Part shown: piece after piece, positions 25,161-42,416 of the stretch
How positions within the stretch are numbered: position 1 is the stretch's first letter
How the letters are laid out: the number at the start of each line of letters is the position of its first letter
NCBI GenBank assembly: GCA_028583405.1
Contig: CM053256.1
Coordinates: forward strand, 9,117,210 to 9,181,209
DNA length: 64,000 nt
Direction of reading: 5' to 3'
Source of the DNA: Pogonophryne albipinna
Taxonomy: Eukaryota > Chordata > Actinopteri > Perciformes > Artedidraconidae
Made by a program: the position numbers and the translations under genes
The notes under the pieces: model-generated
Told to the model about the DNA's origin: nothing
What the model saw: only the letters and a program-made list of their open reading frames with translations
Database searches by the model: none

Positions 25161-25340
25161 TTAAAGAGACAGTACAAATCAAAAAACCCATATTCTTTCT
25201 CTTACCTGCTATTTTCAATTTGAGTAGTGTTGCTCAGAGCCCCCAAAATAAATAAGGAACAACATTTATTTACGAAACTAAATTGATGAATAGCATTACA
25301 GCTAAGAGGGACATTTTTGGGGGGTGAACGGTCCCTTTAA
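25161..25340. mobile_element. short MITE with TTAA flanks
   Basis: The left end TTAAAGAGACAGTACAAATC and the complement of the right end, TTAAAGGGACCGTTCACCC, are imperfect inverted repeats of a known fish MITE style. TTAA lies at both edges, so it may be the target duplication. The interior carries TCTTTCTCTTACCTGCTATT, also seen in copies I recall. It lies in intron 7. Confidence 0.55.
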
Positions 25341-26035
25341 GCTCTAGAGGAAGCGAAAAGAAAATAAAGCCTATGGGAATATAACAATAGCATAAAATTA
25401 GATAAAATAAAATAAATCAAATTTCTTCAGTACAATTAAAAATAACACTTGGCCAACTCTCAAAACACAATAAAATAATAAGTGAACTAAGGGTCTAATC
25501 TGTGTTTTCATAAAATATCCCCTCCGGCTTCCTCAATTATAATGAAGTGCAGAGGGATTTTATGAGGCTGCACCTCAGCATGAACTTCTTTCCTTAAATC
25601 ACTTTGTTACTGTGTTCACAGAATCAGATTCATATTTAGAGTTCACAGGATTGGACTGTTTTGTCACAATTAAAAGAGTCTTTTGACTCTGGCTTTTGAA
25701 GGAACTTGTTATATGTTCTCAGGTCTAGGCTGAACTGTTGAAGATCAAAAAAGCAAAGGGATGCCTAATTGTGATGCTAGACAGAGGAAAACAAAAAGCT
25801 TTGAGGAAAACAACCTTTAACAAGACATACCCTTGTGGCCTTTCAGAAAAACAACTACACTAAAGAAGAATTACAACACACGATTAAGTTCTGCTGCATG
25901 AATTTGTTTCTATAACAACATCTCTAAGTTGCGATGATATGACGATAAGAGTGTTTCGAATCGTACACAATGCATTGATTATCCACAACTATACCTGCCT
26001 AGAATGAACCTGACCTTTAGTAGATGATGATTCAT

Positions 26036-26069
<34 letters not shown>

Positions 26070-26096
26070 TGTGTTTGTGTGTGTGTGCGTGTGTGT

Positions 26097-26687
26097 CAGA
26101 GTCCTGCATCGGGTCGGGTACCCGCGGGTGACCCGCAAAAAAGGTGATTCGCGGGAGGTATTTTTTCAAACGCTTTTTTCCGGGTTCGGGTCTGGGTAAA
26201 ACAAAGAAGATGCGGGTCGGGTCGCGGGTGTTGCATAATATCTATATTAAAATAATAATAATTTAATGTTTAAATCCTCAGACCTCTCCCCCGCGGGACC
26301 GCGCATAATCATAACCTCTGCAGCGCATCAATCTGCTGCTGCATTGGAAATGGCTGAGCTGAAGCTCTCAGCGGAGAATACAGCATTTTCAATAACACTT
26401 CATCAAGAGCGAAACCCAACGTCTGGAGGCTTTTGGTTCCTAGATGAGAAAATAACCAACATCCCACGCTTTGAGACAAATATGCACCTGCGTGTGTTAA
26501 CAATTGCACGTTTTCACTGGTCATATATATGCGGGTTCGGGTCGGGTTGCGGATCTTGTGCCGACGGGTCGGGTCGGGTTGCGGAACTAATTGGCAATAT
26601 GTGCGGGTAGCGGGGCGGGTTCGGTATTGCACGTCGCGGGTGCGGGGCGGGAGCGGGTCTTGAAAATCAGACCCGTGCAGGACTCTG
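26097..26687. mobile_element. hAT-like MITE inserted in a GT microsatellite
   Basis: 591 bp with inverted ends CAGAGTCCTGCATCGGGTCG (left) and the complement of ACCCGTGCAGGACTCTG (right). The sequence inside both ends is rich in CGGGT repeats. It sits in a GT tract: the 8 bases before are GTGTGTGT and the 8 after are ATGTGTGT, compatible with an 8-bp hAT target duplication but uninformative in simple sequence. The open frames inside show no transposase motif. Confidence 0.75.
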
Positions 26688-26860
26688 ATGTGTGTGTGTG
26701 TGTGTTTGTGTGTGTGAAGGGATTCATTCATTCAACTTGTGGGTGGATAAAAAGTACAGATGATTTCAAAGGCATCATAAGCTCAGCAGCACAGATGTGT
26801 GTGTGCGCATGTGTGTGAGTGTGTGTGTGTGTGTGTGGTGGATGTAAGGTGTGCTCTTAC

Positions 26861-26988
26861 TGATGTATGGCCTGGAGGAACTTCCGCTGATGTTTGCGGA
26901 CTCTGGAGTGGTCGATCTTCTTCATCAGCTTGGTAGATTTGTAGATGAGCCAGGTTTCCCTCAGCACGTTGGCCGCTGCATTCTTTAT
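26861..26988 (-). CDS. kcnn3: SK channel kcnn3-like, exon 7 (calmodulin-binding domain)
   Basis: 128-bp exon from a GCGAGCAG acceptor to a GTAAGA donor, starting in phase 0 and ending two bases into a Gln codon. It encodes [20 protein letters not shown], then [20 protein letters not shown] and IH. This is the constitutive calmodulin-binding helix pair that makes SK gating depend on Ca2+ rather than voltage. The [12 protein letters not shown] block is unchanged from other SK channels, and IKNAAAN (Ile rather than Val) matches KCNN3. Confidence 0.96.
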
Positions 26989-29900
26989 CTGCTCGCAGAC
27001 AATAAACACACAGACACACACATTGTTAGCAACAGGTAGCCCTTGGCAACAGAAGCAGGCAACAGGTAGCCCAGTGGCTAAGCAAACCTGGGAACCAAAC
27101 CTTTCTCCTTCAAACAGGTTTGTAGCTATTGTACAGGAGAACAGAGCCCACTGTATTCTCCATTGTCTGCCTGTAAAATATTAAATAATATTATTACATA
27201 TTAAAACATGTTTTCTTCTTGGAGTCTGCCCTCCTTCTCGCCGTGTCTCTGTTTACACACTGGCTTCCTTGCCAATGCTTTTCATGCACGCATAAACAGC
27301 TCTCTCCTTTGGGAGTTTAGGCAATGAGAACCAACAGGAGTCTCCCCCTCACACACTTCTCTCCCCTCTCGGTCTGTCTATACGCCACATAATATGTTAG
27401 ACTAACTAAAATGGGCTGCATCATCTCAGCTGGTTAGAAGTAATGCACTACAGTGTCGATGCACATTAAAACCAGTGATCTTCCATTTAATTATGACAGC
27501 AACTGAAAGAAACAATGGCATAATGAGTTGCTGCTCTTAAACGAGCTGTCAAAGGCAATCCCCATCCCTGCAGTAGAGACATAATAGAGAAATAGCCTAC
27601 TACGTAATGATGCTCACTCATGGTCAAGCCTAACAGCCATCAGAAATAATAACAAGATTATTATAAGGTTATACCTACGGACCATCTTAATGTAAGATTG
27701 ATGTGTTTTAATAACAGACTTGATTAAATGTTTAGGCTTCAGGTCAATTTGGACTAGAATAAGGATTCAGTAACATACATTTGTATCCGTATCTGTTGTA
27801 ATGTTCACATTCTGAACATCTCTGTACGTTGCTATGTTATTAAAACACAGGGGTTCTGACACCCAGAAAAAATTATAACGCGGGTGGATACCATTGAGAA
27901 GGGAGAGGGAATCTGTAAGGACATAATATGAATGAGAGACTTCAAAGGGATGCCGAGCACTGAACAAAGAACAATTATACCCCCGTCCGAGGAGCAAAAA
28001 GACCCCGGCAGCTTGGCTAATCAGCCCCTATCCACCGCAGTCAAGGACTGCTCGCACATATACACGCCTACACATAAACACATCTATACAAACACACTAT
28101 TGGCCACAGATGAAGAGAGTAGGAGGCCCTGTCTTGCAGATGTGTTTTCAATGACGGAGGAAGTCAAACCGAAACCAGCTAATCCAACATATTCTGGGAA
28201 ATATACAAAAACCCATTAGGAGATTGGGTCACCTATCACTTTTGATGAAAGTCAAAACAATCACTATCCTCAACTTACAACGGCTTGTTTACATATAAGA
28301 TTGGCAATTCATGTTAATAAACCCCACTAATTTAAAGATAATGCATGTTCAGTTCACAGGCCATGACCAATGTGATTTGAATGTAAATCTAGGCCTGCTG
28401 TATGATTTAAAGCCGGCTATCCCATGTTCCTCCCTCTGAGCCTCGTCTCACAGTGTATCAATAGGATTACAGCGCTCCCATCCATGTAGCAACAACAGAC
28501 CCTGACAGAGCTGCAAAGATCCAGAAGAGGCATCATCTTGGTAGTGGGCCCAAGGCTATATACATCAACATCATCTTCTAATTTCTTTATGGTAGATTTG
28601 TATTTTTTTCAGTAAAAATTAAATGTACCTGCATTATGTCTTATCTTTAGTTATCTTGTGCGTGGTTACTGAAGAGCACATTTAACACTCCTCATATCTA
28701 CAGGTCAATAGGTAAATTGATATGTCAAATCCTATTTATCAGCTCATTAATCATTGCAGAGTGAAATATGATGAATAATGACATTGTGTATCGCTCCGGC
28801 CGGACCACTGTGGAAGTGTTCACACACACTTCAAACACCTGTCCAGCATGCTGTTGCACTGCTTCAGGCCATTTAATTAGATGATGCTAAAGCCTCACCC
28901 TTCATTTAAAACCTGCAGACTGCTCTGCATGCAAATGACAGGCACTGATAATATTGCCTAGATTTGATTATATGGTTAATTCTCCCCACTGCCCTCTTTA
29001 ATTCTCTTTCTCCCTCCTCCTGGGAGTAATAGTAGAAACTGAGGCCACTCCATTTACAGAAACATGTAAGCCGCTAAGAATACTCCACAAGAAACCAAAC
29101 GACGGCAGCAGCAGCTATATGCGGAGCATATGGTGTGTTCTTGGGCATGCATGTTGGCGCCATATGGCTGGTTTGGGTCAAAGATCTGTTGTGGTTGCCC
29201 CCCTACGTGGCACACCTTATGGCAGGTACAAGAAAAATATGTTGAAAAATATGTTGAAACAAGGGGTTCCCACGTCTCAGCATGTTGGATGGTCGATGAC
29301 ATATTGTGGAGTATAAATCAATCAGTACAAATAGAAATATTTTAGGAATGTCATCACAGACACAAACACTGAAAATAATAATAATCACATTTTTCTTTCT
29401 CTAATACAAATGGGACCAACAATGAAGATACCACAAAGATATATGGAAATTAGAACTGGTCTCTTCCATTGTTACTTATACTGAAAAGGAAAAACATCCT
29501 GGATTGTTTTCCATTCATTTGCTGTTGTGATGGAAGACAGGAGAGCTGGAACTTGATTGGCAGACACTGAAGATTTATTTGAAGTTACGGCCGGAGAATT
29601 GACAAAGACATTTGCTGCAGACACAAAGTGACACAGCTCCTGCCCAACCAATTCTGAAGATCTCTCATAAAATCCCAAGTATTTATCTAGTTCTAGACAA
29701 ACATCAGGGGAAAAGCCGAGGCGCCTGACCCCTTCAACCCAGGAGAGCCTTGATGACCTGCGGTATGTATGTAATTAGTAATTAGGTGCTGTGGTGCTAG
29801 AGATTCAATGGTGTTCTCTAGGAGAGCAGAAAACATAAACAAACAAACTAATTACCTTGGAAACAACCTCCCACCTCACCTGCGACCCGTGGCCCTATCT

Positions 29901-31152
29901 GCTTTGACCTTCCTCTACCGAGCAAGAGTCACGCGCAAACATGCTCCACAAATGCACACAAACACAACACAAACAAATCAGTGAAATTGAAATTACAATT
30001 AGCTTCCACTGGTTATATATGTGTATTTTTGTCTCCTGAATGAGGTCAGATCTAGACAGGGCTGCATTTAAAGCTAGAGGACGCTCATGTTCATCTGGTT
30101 TAAAGAACATCAGAGGGACGTGTAAATGCATTTACTGAGTGTCACAATACATCCACACTAATAATGATTCATCTGGCTTTGCATATGTATTAAAAGGCTG
30201 TGGGAAGAGGAGTTATTTTTACTAAGTGGAGTGAAAGATAGCTTAGTAGAAATCTTTGGGGGTTAGATTTGGCTAGTGGTGTAAACATTGGAAGACGCTG
30301 CAGCACCTCCTTCTTGGCCGGAGCCCAAAGTGCACTATTCAGAAAGGGTGAAGCTCTGAATATGCCGCAGGGACTTCTTAAAGTGCTCTGATTTAACCAA
30401 TCGTCCAGAGTGAAGGCTGAAGACACTTTTTGAGTGCAAATTTACAGAAATGAATACAATTTCTTTAACCGAGACTTAAAAAAAGAAGAAGAAGAAGCTT
30501 GAAACAGAAATAGTGACCTCAGAAACAGCCATATTTACACGGTCACGGCCCATTGCTTCAATGAATGGCATTCAAAAGTGCCTTGAAAAAAAGAAGGACA
30601 CACCACTTAACTGGCGTAGCACCGACAGTAAGTGTGTCCTGTTTCTCCGTGTTGAGAGTGCTCGGTGAACATTAGAGCGATGTTCTGACCAGATGGACTT
30701 TCAGCAGTGCTCTGAATTAACCAATACTGTGGAGCCACTGCTGCAACCAGAGCGGAAGCCTGGGAAGGCGCTTTAACACTCTGCATCAAGACAACAAGTC
30801 CAGACATAAAACATGAGTGCCTACAACCTCACTCACATTGTCGACATGGCGGCAAAGTTTACTGTTATGTAATACAAAAATTTATTAATTGTAATAAATT
30901 GATCACTGCATTAAAATGAACCCTGTGCATTGAACTTTGATCAACGTTTTCAAAGCACATCATCTTCCTTGATAAGGCAGTAAGGTCTTCTGCACCACAC
31001 AAGATTTCAGTCTTGTCAATTAAACACAGATATTACAAACAACAGGGGGCCACTGGTAATAAGCTACACTGATTGACATTTAATTGACATTCTTGGTAAT
31101 CCTTCAAAGGGAAGGAAACACCATTTCACCCAAGTATAAAACAGTGGGTGTG

Positions 31153-31156
<4 letters not shown>

Positions 31157-31237
<81 letters not shown>
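31157..31237. repeat. (TG)n microsatellite
   Basis: 81-base uninterrupted TG tract in intron 6. Confidence 0.97.
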
Positions 31238-31239
<2 letters not shown>

Positions 31240-32368
31240 ATACGATGACAGCAGGATGTAAAGTCGATCGTTGCATTATTCATTATGAAGCCTTGAGTGA
31301 TTGTATTCTCTTGTTACGACGATATGGCAGAGAATGGCCCCAGCCATGTAAATCAATGAGCATACAACAGCTTCAATCATTGCTCTCTCAGTAATAGAGG
31401 GCAGAAGACGATTACCACCACATAAACCAAAGACCCTTTGAAGGAAATGTCATCAAGCAGCATGCTGCATTGTGTTGAATAGAACTGCGGTTTAGCGCCT
31501 CCCCAACATGATTACTGGCTTTGTTAAAATATAGTACTTTACTTGATTGAGGAGGACATACACTTTAAAATGTATGGTCTTTATCTACGGGGTGATCTCC
31601 ATCAGTTTGATCTATATTTATGCAATAAATATCAATGCAATGACGTAAAGAAAGATAAATAACATTATTTTCCATTTTAAATATGAAAGACTTCATGAGC
31701 AATAGACATTTGCCCGGGGCATGTGGAAAAGATTGCAGGGTAGCTAATTTGATAAAATGAATAAATATTTGATTTAAGATATATTCACATATGTTCTTAT
31801 GTATACATGTCATTTAATGTATTGTTATGCATGGTCCTTGTTCAATAAAGATCTATAATAATAATAGAAATACAAAAATAAAAATGTTAAATCAGAGTCT
31901 GCTGATCTTGCCAATATTTCCAGTCACACCAACCAGCTACAATAACACAACTCCAACCAACCAGTTGTACTGGTTACTGGCTAAATAAAACACCATGAGT
32001 GGTATAACGTTTCCATTTGTATCAATGGCACGAGAGCAGATTTAAACCAAACACGAGGGGCCAAATATTTCCAGTTGATGATTGTGGAAGAAATGTCGAG
32101 GAATCTCCAAAGTCATAGGTCTAATTGTCTGAACATCAAATATCATCACTCTCATGGCCAGTAATAATTGATGAGATATTCTGTCGGTTCACCACCAAAG
32201 TGGTTGATGGACTGACCCACAATTGCTAGCATTGATTAAATAAAAAAAAGAACTCAATTTGTACTTACATAAACGATTTTGTAACACTATCCACCTTAAA
32301 AGATCAATGCTGTGTAAAATGAATTTAAAATGGGGGTTAAAGTTGGAACAGAACAAGTAAATCCAAAT

Positions 32369-32524
<156 letters not shown>

Positions 32525-33294
32525 CCAGGTGTTAAACGTCTTGTGAAAACACACTCTGCCCAGAGGCTGCAGGCGTTCAGGTGAGAGGAGCCTCCACAGA
32601 GAACCCATTCAGCTTCTCTGTAAATATTTTGCCTGCACTTATTCAAAATATTGATAAATCTGCCCTGTTCAGTCAACTATATCCTAGATACGCTGCTGCC
32701 ATAATGTACCCTACATATTTGATATGGGAGCTATTTTTAAAACTTGGGCTTCAACCGTATGAAAAATTGAAAAGGAGCAGAGGAGGGAAGGCAGGAGGCA
32801 CGGAGGGGGCAAGGACTATTGGAAGGAAAGGGCATGAGAAAAAGGGATGAGAGAAGATGACAGAGAAAGAAAAATAAGAGAGAGAGGGATTTACTGGAAG
32901 GATAGCCAAGTGGGAGAAAAAAGATTGGAAATGGGAAGATGGAGAGAGTGAGGGAGCAGAGCAGAGAGCGAGAAAGAGTTGACCTCTTATTGCCTTCACT
33001 CACTCAAATGACACTGCAATCTGTCACACCAATACAGAGTGATAGTGGTGTGTAGCAGTTTGGGAGGGTGAAGGAGGGGCGAGGGAAGAACAAGCCTTTT
33101 CACCGGGCTCTCAACCACCTCCTTATAGCCCAGAACAAATCTGAAAATATAGTAGGCTGTGTGCCATACGACGATTTCACAAAATAACTGTAACAAAATA
33201 ACAAAAGTGCTGTTGGAGTGCCGATCATGGTGTGTGCAGAGAACATTTGCTTTCTTTGACAATCATAGCTCTCATTCACACCACACAAGCCTAC

Positions 33295-33405
33295 CCTCTT
33301 GGTGAGTTGCGTGTCCATCATGAAGTTGTGTACGTGTTTCTCGGCCTTGGTGAGCTCCAGCTTCCTGGCTACCACGGCAACCACCAGAGCTGTACAGCCC
33401 GCACC
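33295..33405 (-). CDS. kcnn3: SK channel kcnn3-like, exon 6 (end of S6, start of CaM-binding domain)
   Basis: 111-bp exon, exactly 37 codons in phase 0, from a (CT)n-CAG acceptor to a GTAGGC donor. It encodes [20 protein letters not shown] and then [17 protein letters not shown]. The first part is the lower S6 helix forming the gate, and the second is the linker into the calmodulin-binding domain. The sequence appears identical to vertebrate SK channels as I know them. The acceptor's polypyrimidine tract is a simple CT repeat of about 24 bases. Confidence 0.96.
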
Positions 33406-35569
33406 CTGAGAGAGAGAGAGAGAGAGAGAGGGAGGGAGGGAGAGAGAGGGGATGGAGGAGAAAAGAGAGCACTCAGTCAGTCAGTAGAGGAGGAATTGGT
33501 AAATCAGTGGCTTTTGGCCGGGGAATTAGCCGAGATGATTGAAGGGAACGAGGACAAATATGAGGATGGGAGCCGTGCGACAGAAGGAGAAGTGCATGTG
33601 AGCAAGGCAAGGATTAAGAGGGATGGCTCTGTTCAAGATCCACATTTCCTCATGTTGAGCGGCGAGCCAAGTCTATTTTCAATTCCAATCCATCTGGTGT
33701 GAGATCCCTTCTATATCGCCTCTATATGGAGCTAAGAAATATCTTACTTTTAGATAAAAAAACACATCAAGTATTGACACCACCTAATTTCATTTAATTG
33801 GATGCTGTCGATGAGAATGACATGGTGTCGGTCTTCTCCTGTCACTGGAGGCTCGAGGCCTGCAGGAAGTGTAAAAAAGTAGGAAACACCAAATGGTTTG
33901 TCAGTATTCCAGCTCGATCCACATGGGACATATGGCAAATTCATTTGGGAGAGAGTGACAGCAGTCCCTCAACCAGAAAGACATGCTTGGGTGGAGAAGA
34001 GGAGCAGGAACATGGGGAGGAAGACAGACTTAATTGACTTTCAGATTAGACACTATTTTCAGTGGGGCTGTCGAGCGCTCACAGGTACCTCTGAAGGGGT
34101 GGATCAGAGAGGAAAAAAAGGAGGTGAAGATAAAAAAGAGCCACGAGTAAATATAAATGGAGAAGGAAAGACAAACCAGGGGGTTGGAGAGAGGGTGCGG
34201 TTCACGAGGCGAGGGTGTGTGCAGAGAATAAGAGGAGAGAAAGACGGAGAAGAAGGCAATGTTAATGGGGTCACACATCTCCTGATAAGTAATGAATTAA
34301 GATTAAGAGTGTTTAATGAAAATGTATGAGTGCTCTTCCTTCCTGCTTGAGAGTGTGTGCAGAGAGAGTAAAAGAGATAAGGAGGGAAACGTAGTGAGTT
34401 AGAGAGCGAGGGCAAGGGGGCATACAACATTTTGAAGCGTGTCGGAAATAGCCAAGACTTCACCGTGCACACTTTTGAATGATAAGACAGTTTTGCCATA
34501 AATAACTTTGGCTGGGTTCAGTCAAATGTATCGCACAAACAGGCATTAGTGCCCACGTCTATACACTCTATACACTCATCCACTCTATTTGTGTTTATTC
34601 AAAAACTATGAATAAAATATGATAGCGCCGATGGAAAACCCTTAGAGCAAATTCATACATGCCGGTGCTTCAGGGAAAAGACCCCTGGATGGATTTCTAC
34701 AGTACAGTATGTACAAGAGCTGGGCAGCCTGCACTTATCCAACTGTGCGTGCGAGTGTGCAGTTTGAAATTGTCCTCCTCGGTCAGAAACAACGGGGTGC
34801 TGATTAGTTTGTCGTGGCAGGCTGTGTGTGTGCGTGTGTGTGTGCGTGAGTTTGTTTGTGTATATGCCTGCATCCATTTGATTTCAGCAGGGTTCCCTGT
34901 GCAATCTCCAGAGTGACACGGCTGATGATGGCTGCTGTGATTTGTTTCATACGCCCGGGTGTTTCCTTCGCTTCCTCAACTACAGTGCAGCAATCTACGC
35001 TGTCAGAAAAGGAGGAATCACCCATCTGTGCTCCTGTGTAACATCTAAAAAAAAAACAGCATCCCTATAAGCCTGATGCAGTTGAAAGAAGTTTCTCAAA
35101 CAGGTCAGCAGGAACACAGAGAGGAAGGAGGGGAAAACAAACCAAAAGTGACAATACATTTTCCTTAATTAGAGTGCATAGTATAAACACTAAAGAGACA
35201 GGCAGAAGCAAACATGTGTTTGAAATGGCAACGACACTCTCTTCAACCTGATGGCCCTTCAAGAACTACAGAGGGCTTATATCAAGAGGCTTTAGTCAAT
35301 GGCAAACAGTGACACATTTTGTAACCAGTATATAAACGTTTCATAAAGATATTGTAGTATGCAGATATTAGACCATTTTAAGAGTTCAAGGTACAATTTA
35401 TTTTACATTTATAGCTTTGTATATGAAGACATATTTTATATAATACAATGTTTTCTATATAATGTCTGTTTAAACATCAAGCACCAATGAAGATGAGTGC
35501 TTGAGTTGGTGAGCAATATATGAATACATTAAACAAGTTATATTTGCATATAACTACAATAAGTGACAT

Positions 35570-35902
35570 TACATTACATTGCATTTAGCTGACGCTTTTA
35601 TCCAAAGCGACTTACAATAAGTACATTCGACCAACAAAATACAAACTTGAAGAAAACAGAATCATATAAGTACATCAGGTTTCATAGAGCAAAAACATTT
35701 CAAGTGCTACTCAACTGGCTTTAGATAAGCCAGTCCTTTATTAGTATATAAGTGCTTTGTTAATAGTTCTATCGCTCGAAGTGGAGTCGAAAGAGATGAG
35801 TTTTCAGTCTGCGCCGGAAGGTGTGTAAGCTTTCTGCTGTCCTGATGTCAATGGGGAGCTCATTCCACCATTTTGACAATGTAATGTAATGTAATGTAAT
35901 GT
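35570..35902 (-). mobile_element. 333-bp LINE-derived element with 12-bp target duplication
   Basis: It is flanked by the 12-bp direct repeat AATAAGTGACAT (35558-35569 and 35903-35914), so this is a true insertion. On the minus strand it encodes the last part of a LINE ORF2 (35870-35769): WWNELPIDIRTAESLHTFRR then RLKTHLFRLHFER and a stop. A 3' UTR with GCATTTAGCTGACGCTTTTA on the plus strand follows. The left end is (ACATT)n and the right end is the same pentamer inverted, (AATGT)n. A truncated relative lies at 9371-9563. Confidence 0.85.
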
Positions 35903-36000
35903 AATAAGTGACATAACAACATAGGTGTGGGAAAAGACACACATGAACTGTAGCATACAATATGAGTTGTAATTAAAACAACAAACACCCTTTGCACACC

Positions 36001-36146
<146 letters not shown>

Positions 36147-38253
36147 GGCACCCCCACAGATAGCCTCGGGCGATGGTATATTCCAACACTGATGGCCTTC
36201 ATGTGTTGTCATAGTAACTAAGGCAAGAATTTCCTATAAAGAAACTCATTACAATTATAATTATTATTATCAAGAGACAAATCAAATCCTGTTCCTTGGC
36301 CTCGACCTTTTACTCACTTTAAAAAACGTCTCCTCTCAAACCTCAGCCTCTACCTGCATCCTCACTACTCCTCTGATGATCAACGAGAATAAGCCTCTCT
36401 GAAGAGTGCAACGAGAGTGTGTTTGTGTGACAGGAGAGTAGAGTGTGTGTGGGAGTTACACTAAAAGTGAATGTCAAGCTCTATGTCAGAGTTGTGTGGG
36501 GGATGCAGTCTGTAACAGTGGGCTCGGGACGTTCTACATCCACCCCCTGTTTTGTCTTTGTGAGTGTGTGTTCACATTAAAGAGTTGTACTCTAAAACTG
36601 GATGATTCACCCTTCAAATAAGGGGGTCTGTTTGTGTGAGTCTTTGTGTATGAGTGTGTTTATTTGCACATTTAATGGACTTCACATTATAGGAAGTAGG
36701 AGCTGGAGTTGGACAGACACATTTTTTGTGGGGATGTTATAAAAAGATAGAGAGAAATATGGACACCAAAATAATGTGATCTATGTGTTCTAGCCAGCGC
36801 TGCATATTATTGTTACTTATCGTGAAATCATCTCCAAACGGCACTAATATTTACAATAAGTGAGGTTGCTTTTTTGCTGTGGAAAATATTGATTTACTTT
36901 TTAATTTGAGTTATGCCGAGGGTCTTTTTAATTGCTCGGTTGATTTTTCTTCAACCCTCATCCAGCAGTCTATGAACAGATTTGAAAGGTTCTAATACAA
37001 CATCTTCAATATTAAGGCATGATGGTTGCTGCTTGACTTCAGGTACAAATAACATCATACACTCAGCACAAGTGCATTAAGAATAGGCAAACACAAAAAA
37101 CGAAATTCAGACTCTTCTGCGTGTTTCTTATCATCACTGTGATAGTGGTCACATTATCACATCTAATGTAACTTGACTAATGGCAGCACTGTGCTTATTA
37201 AAATGTTAAGTAGTGTTCTTCTTTTGTGTGAGCACATTGCCTCCACAGGCTCATCTCTGCTGCTGGCATTGTTAAAGCTTATATGCAATGATTTCCTCAG
37301 TTTTTAGCAACATAAAAAAGGACAATAGTGACCTCCGTGGCATTATGAAAAAATACATTTCAAATGTCTCATCCAGGATCTTTCTCATCTTTTTGTAGGT
37401 ATGCGATTTCGTGGCACATAAGGATGCTGCAGTAAACAAGTTACATTAGTTATACAATTACATAATTTATTTTTAAAAAACGGCGTTATCTCTAACTCAG
37501 ACACCCACTGTGTAGTGAATTTCATCTTTTTAGCTGCGCAGAGTCTTCTATTACTCACGGTACTCTCCCCACTGGCAATATAAAACATGTGGCACACCGT
37601 GTCCTATGAGAGGAAGAATCCCAGGTAACATATTAGCATCATCATTTTTTAGCTCTTTCTTTTTCCTTTCCTGACCTTATTAAGAATCAGCCAAAGCCGC
37701 CGTAATTAGAAGCACATTAAATTAGACTTTACTTGACATTTAGCTGTGGAGCTATTAAAAAGAAATCTAGCTTTCTTTCATTTGAAATGACAATCATTTC
37801 CAAAGTATTCAGAGCAGGTTGTGTTAACATGAGAGCACGTAGAAATATGAGGCTATGTTCAAATTATTAAATTAGTTGACCAATTTAAAAACTTGGAATT
37901 CGCTTACACGAAAGGTTGCAAGGAAGAATGAAGAAAAAGTCAGTGAATTAAAACATATACAGGAAAGGAGACAAAGACAGAAAGAAAGCAGGAGAGACAA
38001 ACAGAAATTAAAAGTTCAAGAGGGAAGAACACCTGTGAGGGATGCAAATAGAGGGAGTAGTCGGCGGCTTGAACACTGATACTAACAGATGGATGAGATC
38101 GAAATAAACACATGGCCTCAGGGAAGGAGAGACGGACAGAGAGGAAAAGGGAGAGAGAGGGATAAACAGAGAGAGAGAGAGAGAGAGTGGGAGGACATGG
38201 CACACTGAAAGGTGGGACCTTCATTATGCAATGAGGACAGGCAATAGCATGAA

Positions 38254-38254
<1 letters not shown>

Positions 38255-38331
<77 letters not shown>
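38255..38331. repeat. (CA)n microsatellite
   Basis: 77-base CA tract in intron 5, about 210 bases from the exon 5 donor. Confidence 0.97.
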
Positions 38332-38333
<2 letters not shown>

Positions 38334-38418
38334 ACAGGATCTTGTTTGCGTGCCTACACACCCAAGCGCACACACACGAGCACAGATGCAGGCTAATTCA
38401 AGAGGATTGCCCAAATTA

Positions 38419-42119
<3,701 letters not shown>

Positions 42120-42416
42120 CTTATTTAGGGCGCCTATACTCCTGGAGGAAGCGTCGGTGAAGAGTTTGCTGTGCAGGAGCATGACTCTGGCGATGAGGTA
42201 GAGGCGCAGGAACATGGGCACGCTCAGCACCATGTCCAGGTCGGCCTCGGCCTGCGACGGCGCGTACGAGAAGGCCAGCCGCGCCCGCCACTGAAACTTG
42301 AAGTCTCCTGGCACGGGATGCACCGCGGACACCAGCAGCTCCAGAGAGATCAGCAGAACCCTCTCCATCGTCATGGCGATGCGCCAGTCGTCTGCTCCGT
42401 TGTCGATGACGAACAG
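42120..42416 (-). CDS. kcnn3: SK channel kcnn3-like, exon 3 (S3 and S4)
   Basis: 297-bp exon, exactly 99 codons in phase 0, from a CCTGCAG acceptor to a GTGAGA donor. It opens [20 protein letters not shown], then [17 protein letters not shown] (S3), a loop [20 protein letters not shown], and [20 protein letters not shown] (S4), ending [10 protein letters not shown]4 has few charged residues, as expected for a voltage-insensitive SK channel. LFVIDNG matches KCNN3, while [12 protein letters not shown] and HPVPG are closer to KCNN1, so paralogue choice rests on the whole protein. GC content is clearly higher than in the surrounding introns. Confidence 0.95.

Larger units (their letters stand above)
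24912..26860 (-). other. intron 7 of the kcnn3-like gene
   Basis: GT-AG intron of 1,949 bp carrying a TTAA-flanked MITE (25161-25340) and a hAT-like MITE inserted in a GT repeat (26097-26687). Another GT-rich stretch (26794-26836) lies about 20 bases from the donor. The remainder shows nothing recognisable. Confidence 0.9.

Noticed and set aside
29100..29330. Overlapping short frames near 29.1-29.3 kb on both strands that looked like a possible mobile-element relic
   Set aside because: No inverted ends, target duplication or protein motif could be found.
33232..33702. 156-residue plus-strand open frame over exon 6
   Set aside because: It runs antisense to the channel exon and through the GA repeat, with no domain.
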